Source of the DNA: Neurospora tetraspora
Lineage: Eukaryota; Ascomycota; Sordariomycetes; Sordariales; Sordariaceae
DNA length: 64,000 bases
Reading direction: 5' to 3'
NCBI RefSeq assembly: GCF_033439725.1
Contig: NW_026944385.1
Location: forward strand, 4,497,001 to 4,561,000
This document shows, one piece after another, positions 21,812 through 33,286 of this stretch. The notes beneath the pieces are model-generated. The model had not been told where the DNA came from and did no database searches. It was given only the letters and a program-made list of their open reading frames with translations. The number at the start of each line of letters is the position of its first letter. The first letter of the stretch is position 1. The position numbers and the translations under genes are program-made.

Positions 21812-24453
21812 GGTGGATAATGATTCTTGGATATGAAAGTGAGATGGTAATGTTAATGATTGGGATAGGTATACTTATGAAGTATTTTTATGGTGCATGA
21901 GGGTATAGTGGTGGTGAGGTGTTTGGTGAGGCATGGAAGGTTGGGTTGGTTGGTGTTGGAGAACGTTGGATATCCGTGAATCACACTCAGCACTGGACGG
22001 CTACTTGGATGATGTGAGAGAGGTAAAAGGAGAGAAGAGAGAGGTTAGAGTTGGAAAAGTAGGTAGATAGATACCCCATTTAGAAATGGCAAATGTGAAT
22101 GAGCATATGGTTGAAGCTTGTGCCCCCGTCTGGCTACGTTTTTCGGCCCATGGGTGATAGTGCGCGAAAGGGGACCGGACCGGGCATGACGGAAAAACAT
22201 GGAAGCTGGCGCTCTCGACGATGGAGAAAAACAACAGCACCACGACATCACAGAAATTACTTGCGTTCGGGTCATCGACGGCGGCTTACTTGACAACATA
22301 TCTCGATTAACTAAAAGTCTCATCCCATCTGTCGTTGCGCGGTAATTCCACAGTGTCTCAAGGGTGTGTGTGCGACTACCGAGTTGAGCCAGGGGAAGTG
22401 GAAGCTCTGTTAGTGCCCTAACAGACAACGGTGATAAATCTGCTGCATCTGCGATGATGCTAGATCTCAACTATCACTGCCCAAGAAGGAAACCAGAAAG
22501 ATCGGGGCGAAGAAGGCGATTGTTTGGCACGAAACTGTTAAGAGCGATGCTTCCAGGGCAACAGGCAGATATGGAAAGCGATGACGTGATGTTGAGGAGC
22601 AGCCGGTAAGATGAGGTGAAAGAAGGACGGGAGGATCAGGGGCAGGAGGGTGGAGGAAGACGGGAGGTGAAAAGGAGGGAAGGAAGAGAGGACAAGGGGT
22701 GGAACTAGAAGCTGCGGCCGAGGGAAGGCAACCAATGCAGGGAGATGACTAGGTATCTCTACTTACTTTTCATGCCCTTTTCTTTCCACACAGATCGAGA
22801 GAAATAGTACAAGTGTAGAGGTAGGTAGTGTGCAAAAAAAAAGACCAAAAACAAAAACAAAAAGCTCAGCGGCCCATGAGCAGCAGGATTCGAACCCGTC
22901 CACTCAAGACACGCCTACGAAAACTGTACCACCGTTACCAACGCAACGAGCAATGTTTATCTGGCTCCGCCACATACCGCTTGACCACGAGGGAACGTTT
23001 AAGGTATTAGCGAGGGAACTTGAAGTTACTGAGGGGTGCTGAAGCGGGACCTTATAAGTATAAGGCCCAAGTGGAAGGTCCAGGGGCAGCGCCTGGGCTA
23101 CTACGGGACGGGATAGTGAGTGCACGCTTGCCGGTGGGTGCCGGACTATCGGTACTGGTGCCGGTGCTGATACAGCTGGTAGGTAGGTAAGGAACGCGGC
23201 AACCGACGAGAGTGTTTGACATCCATCACCTCAGTGTATCATGATTTCAACTTCGTTTTCCTCGGTTCCAAGACGGGAGGTTCTTCGTGGTGAACGAGCC
23301 GGGCACACATTGGCAGACAGGACGGGATGGGATAGTGTATGGAGTGCCACCTGCCAATCTCGAGACCGTACCTTCCACCATAGTGAGCTACCCGGAGCCA
23401 CATCGATTGATCATGTGTCCAAGTTTTGGGTCCTTCCTTCCTCGTTCCAAGACAAGCTCTTGAAGTCCAGAGGTACTTACCTACCTAAAGTTCAGTTACG
23501 AAAAACTCATCCCAAGACACCTGTGACACTGGGAAAGTGCAACCCACCCAGCCCACGTCTTTCATGTACTCGCCTGATACTTTTTCAGACCTGGCCTGGC
23601 AGCCTCAAGAAAGATGCTTCTCACCTCCCACCAAATCACTCATCAAGCAGTTCTCTCTCATAACAGAATGAACCGGACAGCGCAGTGTCGCCTCGCTCGA
23701 CCGACCATGGAAGTTCGAAGGTTCGGGATGGACTATGGTCCATCTGTTTCCCCGGTAAGTTTCTTCCCGGATCTTCCATTCTATCTTCCCGTCTCGAGTC
23801 TCCTCAACATATGGTTTATGTACACTTCGTGGGGTTTTCCTTGACGTGCTTCCAGCATGATGACGGCCTTCGTTGGCATCGTTCTTTGGACTGGCCCATC
23901 GAGGGCCAAAGCCAACAAGAATCTTTCGGCCACATGCGACGGGATCCATCTTACAACTTTCTCTTCGCATACTACCAGAGATGTTGTTCGTCAATCATTC
24001 GTCCCTGTGCTTGATCGGATGCCGGAACGCTATTTCGATCGATTCCACGCCGCTGGCCGGCAGTCAGTCTAGCCGAGCAAACCGGCAATACCTAGGTCGA
24101 GGAGATTCATATGCCAGAGGCCGCATTGTACGTTTCGTAAGCCAAGGTTGTTTGGAGACGCTGCCGTCGGTATGGACAAACGGATGTTTGTTCATGTGCA
24201 CACAGATCGATATTGCCGTTTGCACGGCCGCTCGGGTCGGATTCATGGCCTGCTAGAGGCCCGTTATTCATTGGCCTCGTGAGTGATGGTCCGTTTTCGC
24301 CCAAAGATGAGCAGGTATGTATGGCTACCTGAAGTGTCCGTTTAGCAGCTCCGTCCTTAAGTTGTGCTGGATATTAACCAGTGTCACCGCCCCTTTCATT
24401 TTCCTCGTTAATCGCCAAAGCATCAGTCCCGATTGACCACAGGATCCAACGAC
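21812..24453. other. 2.6-kb gene-free spacer
   Basis: No gene supported. It contains the TCTGTTAG-TGCC-CTAACAGA palindrome (22406-22425), a tRNA-like 3' half on the minus strand near 22880-22990 (rejected as a gene), GGTAGGTAG runs near 22817 and 23180, and the presumed leader of the BTB gene. Confidence 0.45.
22406..22425. repeat. TCTGTTAG-TGCC-CTAACAGA inverted repeat
   Basis: 8-bp perfect arms with a 4-nt spacer, the best copy of the recurring TGTTAG/CTAACA dyad in this window. Confidence 0.75.
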
Positions 24454-25389
24454 ATGATGGCAGGAAACCTTACGCGCCTTTGGTGGAGCCCACTCGATAC
24501 TGGAATTCGTGGGCTGTTAGATAGGGATCTCCAGCTGTAAGTCAAATCTCATATTCCTTCCTAAATGCCCGCTCGCACGAAGGCGTGTGTTAACAACGTC
24601 CTTTCACCTTAAAGCGTATGCTCCCCTCTTCTCGTCAAATTCCTCATTGGCCCTTCAAAAAGAGAATACCATCTCAGCAAGTCTCTCATCGCCAGCCTAT
24701 CCGACCCCCTTCATGGCATCCTTTCTGAACATAAAAATTCCGGCCGTGGAGGTGTGAACGCCAAGCCGGTCGACTGGAGCAACTTCATCGACGAAGACAT
24801 TTTTAACCTGTTTGTGCAATACGCATACACGGGTGATTACAAAATCCAGATTATGTCTTTCCCAGAACAAGATATCCTGCGCAAACACCAAAGATACAGC
24901 GAAGCCAGGAGAATAAACCAAGATGCCTTTTGGATTTACGAGAGCAGCCCCTTTGTGCAGACACCAAGCCCTGCATCAGTGTATCGACAATATGCTCAGA
25001 TCTGGGCTTTCGCCAAGTTCCACAAGATTCAATGGCTCGTGGTTGTAGCCTACAAACACTTACGGACCGCCTTCCAAGTACTGATGCGGCGTTCTACCCC
25101 TGGCGACTGTCTTGGCCTAGAAGAAAAGATATGCCGTGAGGTAGTGGACGTGATTGGGTTTATCTACCATCAGGGACGCCGGTTCTGGGATGAAGAGATA
25201 CACCCGGACGCACATGAAGGGATGAGATCGATGATTGCGTGCTTTGCTCGCAAATATCTTTGCGACTATGATATACATACGATGGCTGGGAGCCGAAACT
25301 TGAAGATGTGGACAAGCTTGCTGGAGAAGGAGCCGAGGATCGCGGTTGATATGGTTACTCATAACGCGAAAACTATACCATGGTGTTGA
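24454..25389 (+). CDS. BTB/POZ domain protein
   Basis: Exons 24454-24536 and 24615-25389 join in frame (GTAAGT donor, TTAAAG acceptor) to 285 aa. The segment VKFLIGPSKREYHLSKSLIA, then SLSDPLHGILSEHKN, and later FIDEDIFNLFVQYAYTGDY is a typical fungal BTB/POZ fold: ligand of the resistance/exclusion type, then YAYTGDY. BTB proteins dimerise and often act as adaptors for cullin-3 ubiquitin ligases, but many fungal BTB proteins have no known job. The C-terminal half is helical (YAQIWAFAKFHKIQWLVVVA). The ATG at 24454 is followed by another at 24457. A further 5' exon cannot be excluded. Confidence 0.75.
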
Positions 25390-25762
25390 TGGTGAACAGC
25401 ACAGGTGCGTCGATGGTCTCTGACCCGATGTGTTCACTGTTGTGTGGTAATCCAGAGCTGGGCCGGAGTCGTGGATAGGTAGACTCTTTAGTTTGTTTCC
25501 GACTCAGTCTTCTGAAGAATCAAGAATAAACGGCAAATATCGTGCTACGATTGTTTCCTTGAAGACATCAGTGCTTTATTTCTCTTGCGCTTTTAACAAT
25601 ATGACAGACATGAACCCTAGGTATTCTCACCGATTGGACCGCCGCAAATTCACAGTTCAAAGCCCGCCATTTTTTCCTCTCTCCCTCCCGAACTCAAGAA
25701 CCGTCCATAAGTCCAACCCGAGAACTCCATGTAAGCTAAGTCAGACCCCCAACACCATCCCC

Positions 25763-27637
25763 TCACATAAAACTATAATAAACCGTCACCGCCGTCGTAT
25801 ACACCATGCAAACCATTCCCAGAACCATCATCACCACATCCCCCACCTTGGCCCACCTCCCGGTCGCCACGCCCTTATAATGCAGATACGCCGGATACAC
25901 ATACACCAGCGGCACGCACGCCGTGCTCCCGATCAACGCAACAAACTTATCCAGATTGCCCGTTCCCAACACCGACACCACTCCACAAAGCACCAACAGC
26001 CCCAACCGGAACATATTCTTGATCCACTTGGTCCTCAGACTCCTCTTTCCCGACCGATGCGGCCCAAAGACTTTGCCCTCGATGATCCTCAGCGCCGGGA
26101 ACAGCTGCACGGGCGTGCCCACCAGCACAGCGACCGAGTAGAGGAACTGCACAGCATTGACCAACTTGCTGTCCTGCGGGAAGTTGTTGATGATCTCTAT
26201 TTGCGTATCCGTCCCAAATGTCGCGTAGGAGAGTGCACCAACGCTCGTAAACACCACGGTGATGATCACCATCACCACAGCCAGCAACCACTCAAACCGC
26301 TGCGGCTGCGCCATGGAGCTCTGGATCGGCAGGATCAAGCCGATTCCCTCAAAGGTAAAGATGGCGGAGCCGATCATCAGTGTATAACGTTCGGGGTTGA
26401 ACAGGACTACGGACTTGTGGATTCCGTTCGAGGCTAGAGAGCGGAAGTCGAATTGGTAGATGTAGCTGACGCCGATGAGGATGCATGCGTCTGCGAGCAG
26501 AGCGGCGGGACCGAGCTTGGAGATGTTGCGGATCCAGGCGAGCGGGACGAGGAGGGCTACTTGGATGGCGATTAGTGCTACCGAAGATAATGGCGCTTGG
26601 GAGCCAGACGTGACGGCGTTGAGGAAGGACGTCAAGTTCTCGGCTACGAAAACGATGCCTGCACACACAAAGCCGAGTTGCGAAAGGGTGATGGAGGCCA
26701 GGATTAAGGTACGCATGCGCTCGCCCGCGATGGCGGCGCCGATCTCGCCGTAGCCGCCGCCGTGGTGGTGTGTGCACTGCAACAAAAGGTGGAAGGCGAT
26801 CATGGTTACCGCCGAGACGAAAACCATGGCGAGAGAGGAGAACAAAAGGCCGCCGTTGGCAAAGGCTTTGGGGAGGAACATGATGCCGGTGCCGACGAAG
26901 GCTTTAATCAGCGTGAAGAAGGTCTTGGTGGTGCCGGCCGTGTGGGGGCGGGCTTTGGGGACTCGAATACTACGGGTAGAGGGGCGCCGGTGGCCGAGGA
27001 GAGCCGTGGTTTCGCCTATGCGGGCTTCTTCCTCTTCCTCTTCGATGGCTTCTTCGTCGGAATCGGCGAGGTCTTCGCCGGCGAAGCTGCCGTAGAGGTC
27101 GAGGAACTCGACGAAGTTGCGGGTGATGGGCATGCGGGCGGCTAGGAAGTCGTTGCCGCCGTGTTTCTGGTGTAAGAAGGCGCGGCGGGCGCCGCCGGGA
27201 GCGAGCTGGTCGGCTACGGTCATTGGCACATCGGGGTTTTGCTCGAATTCTCGCGGAGTGTGGAAGGTGTTGGCTCGTCGGTGGAGCTGTTGTATTTTGG
27301 CTGAGGCGTCGATCTTGAAGAGGTCGCGGTGGATGTCTCCTCCTTGGAGTTTTAGGGAGGAGGCGGCGGTGCTCTCTACTCCGTCTGGGGTTGGTGTTGT
27401 CGAGCGAGTCCGTGTAGAGGAGGACCCCTCGCCGCCGCCGGTTGAGACCGTGTTGGTCTGTGACTGTGTTGTCGCTTCATAGGGCCCATCTTGGGGGTTT
27501 TGGGCTTGGCTGTTGTGTTCGGCGTCGAATTCGGCGGTGTAGCCAGCGGGCAGATGTTCGGCGACGACTTGTGCCTCTGCTTCGCGGCGTTCTTGGGAGG
27601 TCCACGAGTTGACAGACCTGACGGATTTGTGTGACAT
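25763..27637 (-). CDS. vacuolar amino-acid transporter, Avt3/Avt4-like (SLC36/AAAP)
   Basis: Single exon, 624 aa, from the ATG at 27635-27637; an upstream in-frame ATG at 27721 would add 28 residues without family-like sequence. A long hydrophilic N-terminus (about 1-220, with RSVNSWTSQERREAE and an acidic SDEEAIEEEEEEA patch) precedes an Aa_trans domain of about 10-11 membrane segments. The domain starts at TFFTLIKAFVGTGIMFLPKA, the hallmark of the AAAP family. Avt3/4 relatives export amino acids from the vacuole to the cytosol, and the long acidic N-terminus fits Avt3/4 better than Avt1. A TGACGTCA site lies about 255 bp upstream. Confidence 0.88.
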   Translation of the reverse strand: MSHKSVRSVNSWTSQERREAEAQVVAEHLPAGYTAEFDAEHNSQAQNPQDGPYEATTQSQTNTVSTGGGEGSSSTRTRSTTPTPDGVESTAASSLKLQGGDIHRDLFKIDASAKIQQLHRRANTFHTPREFEQNPDVPMTVADQLAPGGARRAFLHQKHGGNDFLAARMPITRNFVEFLDLYGSFAGEDLADSDEEAIEEEEEEARIGETTALLGHRRPSTRSIRVPKARPHTAGTTKTFFTLIKAFVGTGIMFLPKAFANGGLLFSSLAMVFVSAVTMIAFHLLLQCTHHHGGGYGEIGAAIAGERMRTLILASITLSQLGFVCAGIVFVAENLTSFLNAVTSGSQAPLSSVALIAIQVALLVPLAWIRNISKLGPAALLADACILIGVSYIYQFDFRSLASNGIHKSVVLFNPERYTLMIGSAIFTFEGIGLILPIQSSMAQPQRFEWLLAVVMVIITVVFTSVGALSYATFGTDTQIEIINNFPQDSKLVNAVQFLYSVAVLVGTPVQLFPALRIIEGKVFGPHRSGKRSLRTKWIKNMFRLGLLVLCGVVSVLGTGNLDKFVALIGSTACVPLVYVYPAYLHYKGVATGRWAKVGDVVMMVLGMVCMVYTTAVTVYYSFM

Positions 27638-30189
27638 TGTAAGTGAGTGTGTTCGGATGTCTCTGTTAACGATGAGGTTATGACCGCTGATCGGTTGAGA
27701 CAAGACCTGCCCGCAGGTCAATCATGGATACCACCGAGACGGAAATATGGATGGAATGGATGGTGGGAAAGAGTGGTGAAAGGTTGAAAAAGCCTGTGTT
27801 TCCCCATTCAGACAAGAAATCTGATGTGTCCAACCAAAGACGGGACGCGGGGATCAGTCGATCGTGGGGTAATGTACGGTTAATGGCGGGATGACGTCAT
27901 TTGAACCTGAAGTGGTCTGTTGGTGGTCTTTGTTTACTTTTTAGAAGGTGTCCCTTTGCATCCAAGTTTCAGTCTGTCGGAGGAAGCATCCTTTTAAATG
28001 TGAGATAAATCCAACAGAGAGATCTCGATCCGATTCATCAAGACAAGATGAGGAATGCCACTTGACCCTGAGCACGGCCGGTTGTTGGCGGCTTAGGTCA
28101 CTGATCCCGGTTTCGTCCAGTGAATTGCAGTGGATAACAGCAACCAACAATGTAGAGGCGCATGCACTCAATCAGAAGTATCTTTCCGCATGCACTTGTG
28201 TATGAAAATACTTTGAGTGAAGGTCTATCACAGCAAGAATTGTTAGGTGAAGTTGAGAGTTACCACGGCCTTTGCTTGGCCAATTCCTTTGTACTTCTGC
28301 CATTTGCATTCGCCATGTCCCTTCCTCTTCCCACACCAAACATCCCACTCCAACAACAATGTCACCAATCGTTCCTCCAAACATGAAGCTCACGGCATGT
28401 CTTCCAAAATAACAAGCACACAGCAAAGCCGTCTTCTTTTGAATGGCCGCCTCTGAGCCATGCATATCTGCTACCATGTCTTCACGCCAAACCCAAAGTA
28501 CGGGGCAGAAAAACTAGAGTCCTTTCGAGATGGATGGACCACTGGCACCGGCTAGGCCGTAACCATATGGCCATATTGCCAGGTGGACGCAGGGAGAGAG
28601 GCGGGAATCGAGAATAGAGGGGCAGGATCTGGCCAACGTCGATATCCATTCAGCCGGGATCATGAATTTGGGACACTTCAGCAATCTATGGTCTATAAGA
28701 GAGAAAAGAATAGTAAGTGCTTCTCGATGGCGTGTGAATGGGGAGAGTGTTTTAACGTAATCCTAATTTATCATTATCCTGGTTCATTTAGATCCATTGA
28801 TGTTATTTTCCATATGCTAGTAAAAAAAAGGGGGGGGAAAAACATGGTCTACATCCCATGATCCCAAAACTAATACAATCGTGTGCAAGCATGTGGACGT
28901 GAGTGACTGCGCAGGATTGAGGTGGGAGTAAACATCATCTCCATAGCATATGAAATCACGTTGTCCAAAATTTGTTCGATGTCTGACTAGAGAACCGCAA
29001 GCGGAGATGCGTGGCCTGGAGATAGACAATCCCATCCTGGAAAAGACTTCTATTTAGCTTACGCCCCGCTCACCCCTCTTCCCCCATCTCCATCCCCATC
29101 GCCACGTCTTGTTCGCACCAGATGGCACCTGGCGTAGGCATGCTTTTACCGAGTATCCAAGGACATGCGGTAACGAGGTTTTCCACTGGGGGCTGGAGTT
29201 CAAACCACACCCAAGCCTTAATGAGCCTAGAAGACCTTAGGTTCCTTCTTATCACCGTGCTTCATGCCATTTCAGGTATCTTTAGAAGAACATCGCCATT
29301 GTGATTGCTCTGGCATTGTCTAGTAGGTATCCCATCGCCATGGGTAGAGTTCGCGTCATTGAAGTGATGAAAGGGTTCCTATTGAGGAAGTAGAGTGCTA
29401 GAGTCTTGTTGCGCTGATGTTTGAGGATGTTGTAGGCTTACATCGGAAGTTCAAGCAATGCGTGGTGAGTTCTTCGTGTTGCTTTTGTTAGTTGTCTTGT
29501 CGACCGATCCAAAGGCGGCAAGTAGGAAGGCATCGAAATCATGTTATCACTCTATCAGTGACACAATCTAATCTGCAGTATTGCAGTTAAGGAAACATCT
29601 CATTGAAGAAGGACAACTACTATGAACTTCCCTTTCAGCAACTCCAAAAACAGAAACCATCCAGATGCTCGTCGTCTTTGACGAACAGTATTGACTGACT
29701 CTTTTAATGGAAGCAGATGCCAATGTTTCCTAGCTCATAAACACACGTCTTAGGATTTAACTGCTCAAGTGCGATCTAAAAGAAACTCCACCAAAGCTGA
29801 TGGGTTTCAGGGACCAAGATGGCTCCAGATGGTGCTAGAGCTCCTGGCATTATCAACATGAACTTGAAGCAAAAGGTCGCGTTCTTCAAGTGGACAGCGA
29901 TTCGGAAAGAGTCATCAATGACAACAACGAGCTGAACAACGGTACCTTAAGTTGTGAGTTATTTGACTATTCCACCGCTTGTCAGTCCTTGTCTCTACAG
30001 ATCAAAGTCCAGCGACTATCAGTGATCAAGAAGACAGGACACATATTAAATATAAGAACCATAGGTTCTGACCACGAGGAGTTTCTGGTTAGATACCGTA
30101 TCATCATCCCGTCATCAATCTTCCCAGAGACATCACCTCCAGTCTTGGTTAACCATCGCTCAAAGTCCTGCGCCAGAGAGATACAAGCC
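27638..30189. other. gene-free spacer
   Basis: No gene supported over about 2.5 kb. It holds the Avt-type gene promoter, a poly-A/poly-G run near 28820-28842, and the leader of the acidic 2OG-like gene. The frame of that gene is open upstream to 29890, so an N-terminal extension is possible. Confidence 0.45.
27891..27900. promoter_or_regulatory. ATGACGTCAT (CRE/Gcn4-type) site
   Basis: Perfect 10-bp palindrome 254 bp upstream of the Avt-type transporter start. It is a high-quality bZIP site of the kind recognised by CRE-binding and Gcn4/CPC-1-type factors. Regulation by amino-acid starvation is an inference. Confidence 0.5.
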
Positions 30190-33100
30190 ATGGCTCCAAC
30201 CAGTTCACGCAAGAAGCAGACACTCGCACTGCACAAGCCGATAAAGCGGCCCGTCGCCTCCGCCCCCAGACTAGAAAGGCCCCCAAATGAGCTACCTACC
30301 TCCAGTAGCAAAGCGCCAAAATCTGCTTCCGCCCCTTTAAGAACTGCGCAAGCTTCCCCAGGTCTCAGTTCCCGCAATGCAGCTTCGGCGTTGGCTTCTA
30401 CTTCCAGCAAGCCCAGGGGCATACTTTCCAAGTCAGGCCCAAATACCTCACTAAGAAAGGATGTCTCCGTGCGAAAGACAAAGAAAACGGATGCTAGAAA
30501 GCTTGCTGCTCTTTCTGCAGAGAGATCCAACTCACAATTGCCGATGGATATGCCCCTGTCTACTGAACAGCCGGCTTCCGTACCGTTTCCCAGAGGTAGC
30601 CGCTCAAGAAAAGCGAAGGAGTCCCAGCTTTCAGGGCCAAAGCTAGCAGCAATGATGAGGGAAGCAGAGAAGACTAGACGGAGGAGCAACTCAGTGGATT
30701 TGGGGCGGGGGCGGGAGGAGGAAGTGGAGATGGAGATGGTTGATGAAGGTGAAGGGGAAGAGGAGCAAAATCAGCACCAAAAGAAGCTGGAAGGGCGGAA
30801 GCTCCCGCAGAAGCGGCCAATAAAGGAGAGAAATGAAGAGCGGGAAATGGAAGAGGAAGAGGAAGAGGAAGAGATTAGGGAACGACGAAAGAGACAGAAG
30901 GAGACGGAGAAGGAGGAGGTGGTGGAGGAGGAGGAGGAGGAGGAAGCGGGACCGGAAGAAGCTACTGATGACGTTGATGATCTCGACATAGAAAATGGGA
31001 GTGTCCAGACTGATCGAGAGGGAGATGTTCCGATGGAGGATAACGACGACGACGAGGATGGACAGGAAGAGCTCGATGACGAGATCGATAGTCTTGACAT
31101 GGATGATGGGAGTGTCCAAATGGATCGGGAAGGAAATGTTACGATGCATGATGTGGACAACGATTACCAAACGCTGGATGGCTCACCTCAGGAGGATGTG
31201 GAGCTTGAAGAAAGTTGGGAGAATGTGGAGGAGGATGGCGAAGATACGGATATGATTCCCGAAAGTGAGAGGGGAGAAGAAGACGGCGATGGCGGTCAGT
31301 CGGGTGTTGAGGAAGGGGGCGATGCGGAGTGGGATGGACTCAAGTCGCCAGGGAGTGCAATTGAGGATAATGAGGAGGATGAGGAAGAGGAGGAAGAGTA
31401 TGAGCCAGAAGATATTGAACGAGAATGGGCAGGTGGCGAGGCAGGAGGTGAAGAGGAAGAAGAGAATGAGGAGGAAGGAGAGGATGAGGAGGAAGGAGAG
31501 GATGAAGACGAGAGTGAAGAGTTGGAGGATGAGGAAGGGACTACTGGAGATTCTGCGGATGCAAATGTAGGTGCAGACACAGATCCACCTGCACCTGCAG
31601 AAGAACACGCCGAGCAGGAAGTCACGTTAATCGATGAGGAAGGAAACAACGACTCCACGACGGAAACCCTGCCATCGGCCGATGAAGAAGAGAACGCTGG
31701 AATCTACAACACAGTCAAGGAGTTGATTCAAAACATTCCATCAAAGCACTTCGTCTACTGCAGAACGCTCGACCAGCCGAACGACATACAACATGTGGCC
31801 TTCAAGGTTTACGACACTGACGGGAAGGAGTACGACTTCGACACGCGGAACTTGCGGGACGACCAAGAAGCCCTTGGCAGGCTCCTTAGTGTGGCACAGG
31901 GGATCTACAAGAAGGACTACGGTTGGGAGTATGCCAACCTAAAGCGGGACTGTACCTTCTTTATGAGTGCAAGGAGGGAAGAGAAGACGACCAAGGCAAA
32001 GCCCAAGACCAAAAAGAAAGCCACGAAAGGAAAGCCCAAGACACAAGGGTCAAAACAGGAACAAGCGCCAACATACAAAGGCCATATCACGGTTGTTGAT
32101 GGTGGTGGTTTTGACGACGATGATTGTGATGATGGCGGTGATGAAGGCGGGCAATGGGACAAGTATATCCAGAGGCTGGCGGAAGAGGCCTTAGATGTTC
32201 TTGGGACGATACCTAAAGTCAGGTTCAAACCAGAGCTGGAGTATATGTGGGTATGGGGGGAAAAAACTTTGTTTCCGAACTACGACTTGTAAGTTCCCTT
32301 ATCCGACACATTCGCTTTATGGACATAACTAATCGGGTAAACCATCACCAGCCCTAAACCCGAGGAAGACAAGTATCTTGCCGGTAGACTGATGGTCATT
32401 CTAGCCGGTCTCGATTACGAAGGCGGCGAGTTTGCGTTCAGTTGCGAGAACAGGTGCCATTACTTTGATCCAAAGGCGGAGCCATGCCTCATTGCTACGT
32501 GAGTGTCCTGAACATTCGTTTTTCATTGATGTGTACTAACCAAGTACATGCAGATTAAGCGGCGGTAGCGCCTACGTCGACGCACATCCTCTGACCTCCG
32601 GCTACCGCATCGGTTTAGTCTACCAACTACGTTTTCCCATAGTCAAAATGGCAGATCAAAATACGGCCGTGAACGCAGTCAATATTCTCAACGATTACGA
32701 GAAGGAATTCCTCGACGGACTCACCACATGGCGCAACAGAGTCCGGAACGCTGACGACGACAAGCCGAATGGCATCCACCGGACGGTATATTACATCCTG
32801 AAGAAACAGTTATCTGGCACAAAGGACTTCGACCCGTCCGCAGACCTGATTCCGGCGCAGAAGCTTCAGCTGGCCTGGCTTTACAAACTTTGTTGCCAAA
32901 TGCCTGGGAAACGCATTGGTGATGAGGTCTATAACTGGCAGCTACATGTTGATCTGGCGGTACTCTCTTGCAGAACGGTTAAGCGGAAGGATAAGGGTGG
33001 GGCGATTTCTCTGCGTCCGGGATTTGAAGTTGGATGGACGGCAGATGCGGATATTGAAACAGATGATTGGAATCGCAATCAGGGAGAGGCAGGAATGGAG

Positions 33101-33286
33101 GTGAAGGAAGAGGCAATCATCAACTTCGGTGACCCCGGACTTGGGTCAAGTGGTCTCGATGAGTATCTGGTAAGCCGAACGTATCTCGAGGATTCAGGAT
33201 GCCTTGTCATTTCTTGACCGAGTTGCTAACCCGTACTATTTTCTTATCCGCAGTGCATCAGGCTCAACACGCCTAGTGACGGCTGA
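30190..33286 (+). CDS. long acidic protein with a 2OG-Fe(II) oxygenase-like C-terminal half
   Basis: Exons: 30190-32288, 32352-32498, 32554-33169, 33254-33286; phases agree and give 964 aa. The ATG at 30190 (MAPTSSRKKQ) was preferred over 29890. Residues 1-170 are Ser/Pro/Lys-rich and probably disordered and nuclear. Residues 170-500 are almost pure Glu/Asp runs. Then comes a folded region: VKELIQNIPSKHFVYCRTLD, and GRLMVILAGLDYEGGEF with DAHPLTSGYRIGLVYQL. The latter pair resembles the double-stranded beta helix of fungal 2OG-Fe(II) dioxygenases, where the distal His and Arg sit in an HxxxxSGxR-like motif. The usual proximal HxD is not evident: the region reads NYDF-PKPEEDKY. Catalytic activity is therefore doubtful. 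Substrate unknown. Confidence 0.6.

Noticed and set aside
22870-23000. tRNA-like sequence on the minus strand (GGTTCGAATCC arm and a TGGTCAAGCGGT D-arm-like part)
   Set aside because: The T stem has a mismatch and no 5' acceptor strand pairs with TGCTCAT after the T arm; anticodon arm not found. At best a tRNA relic.
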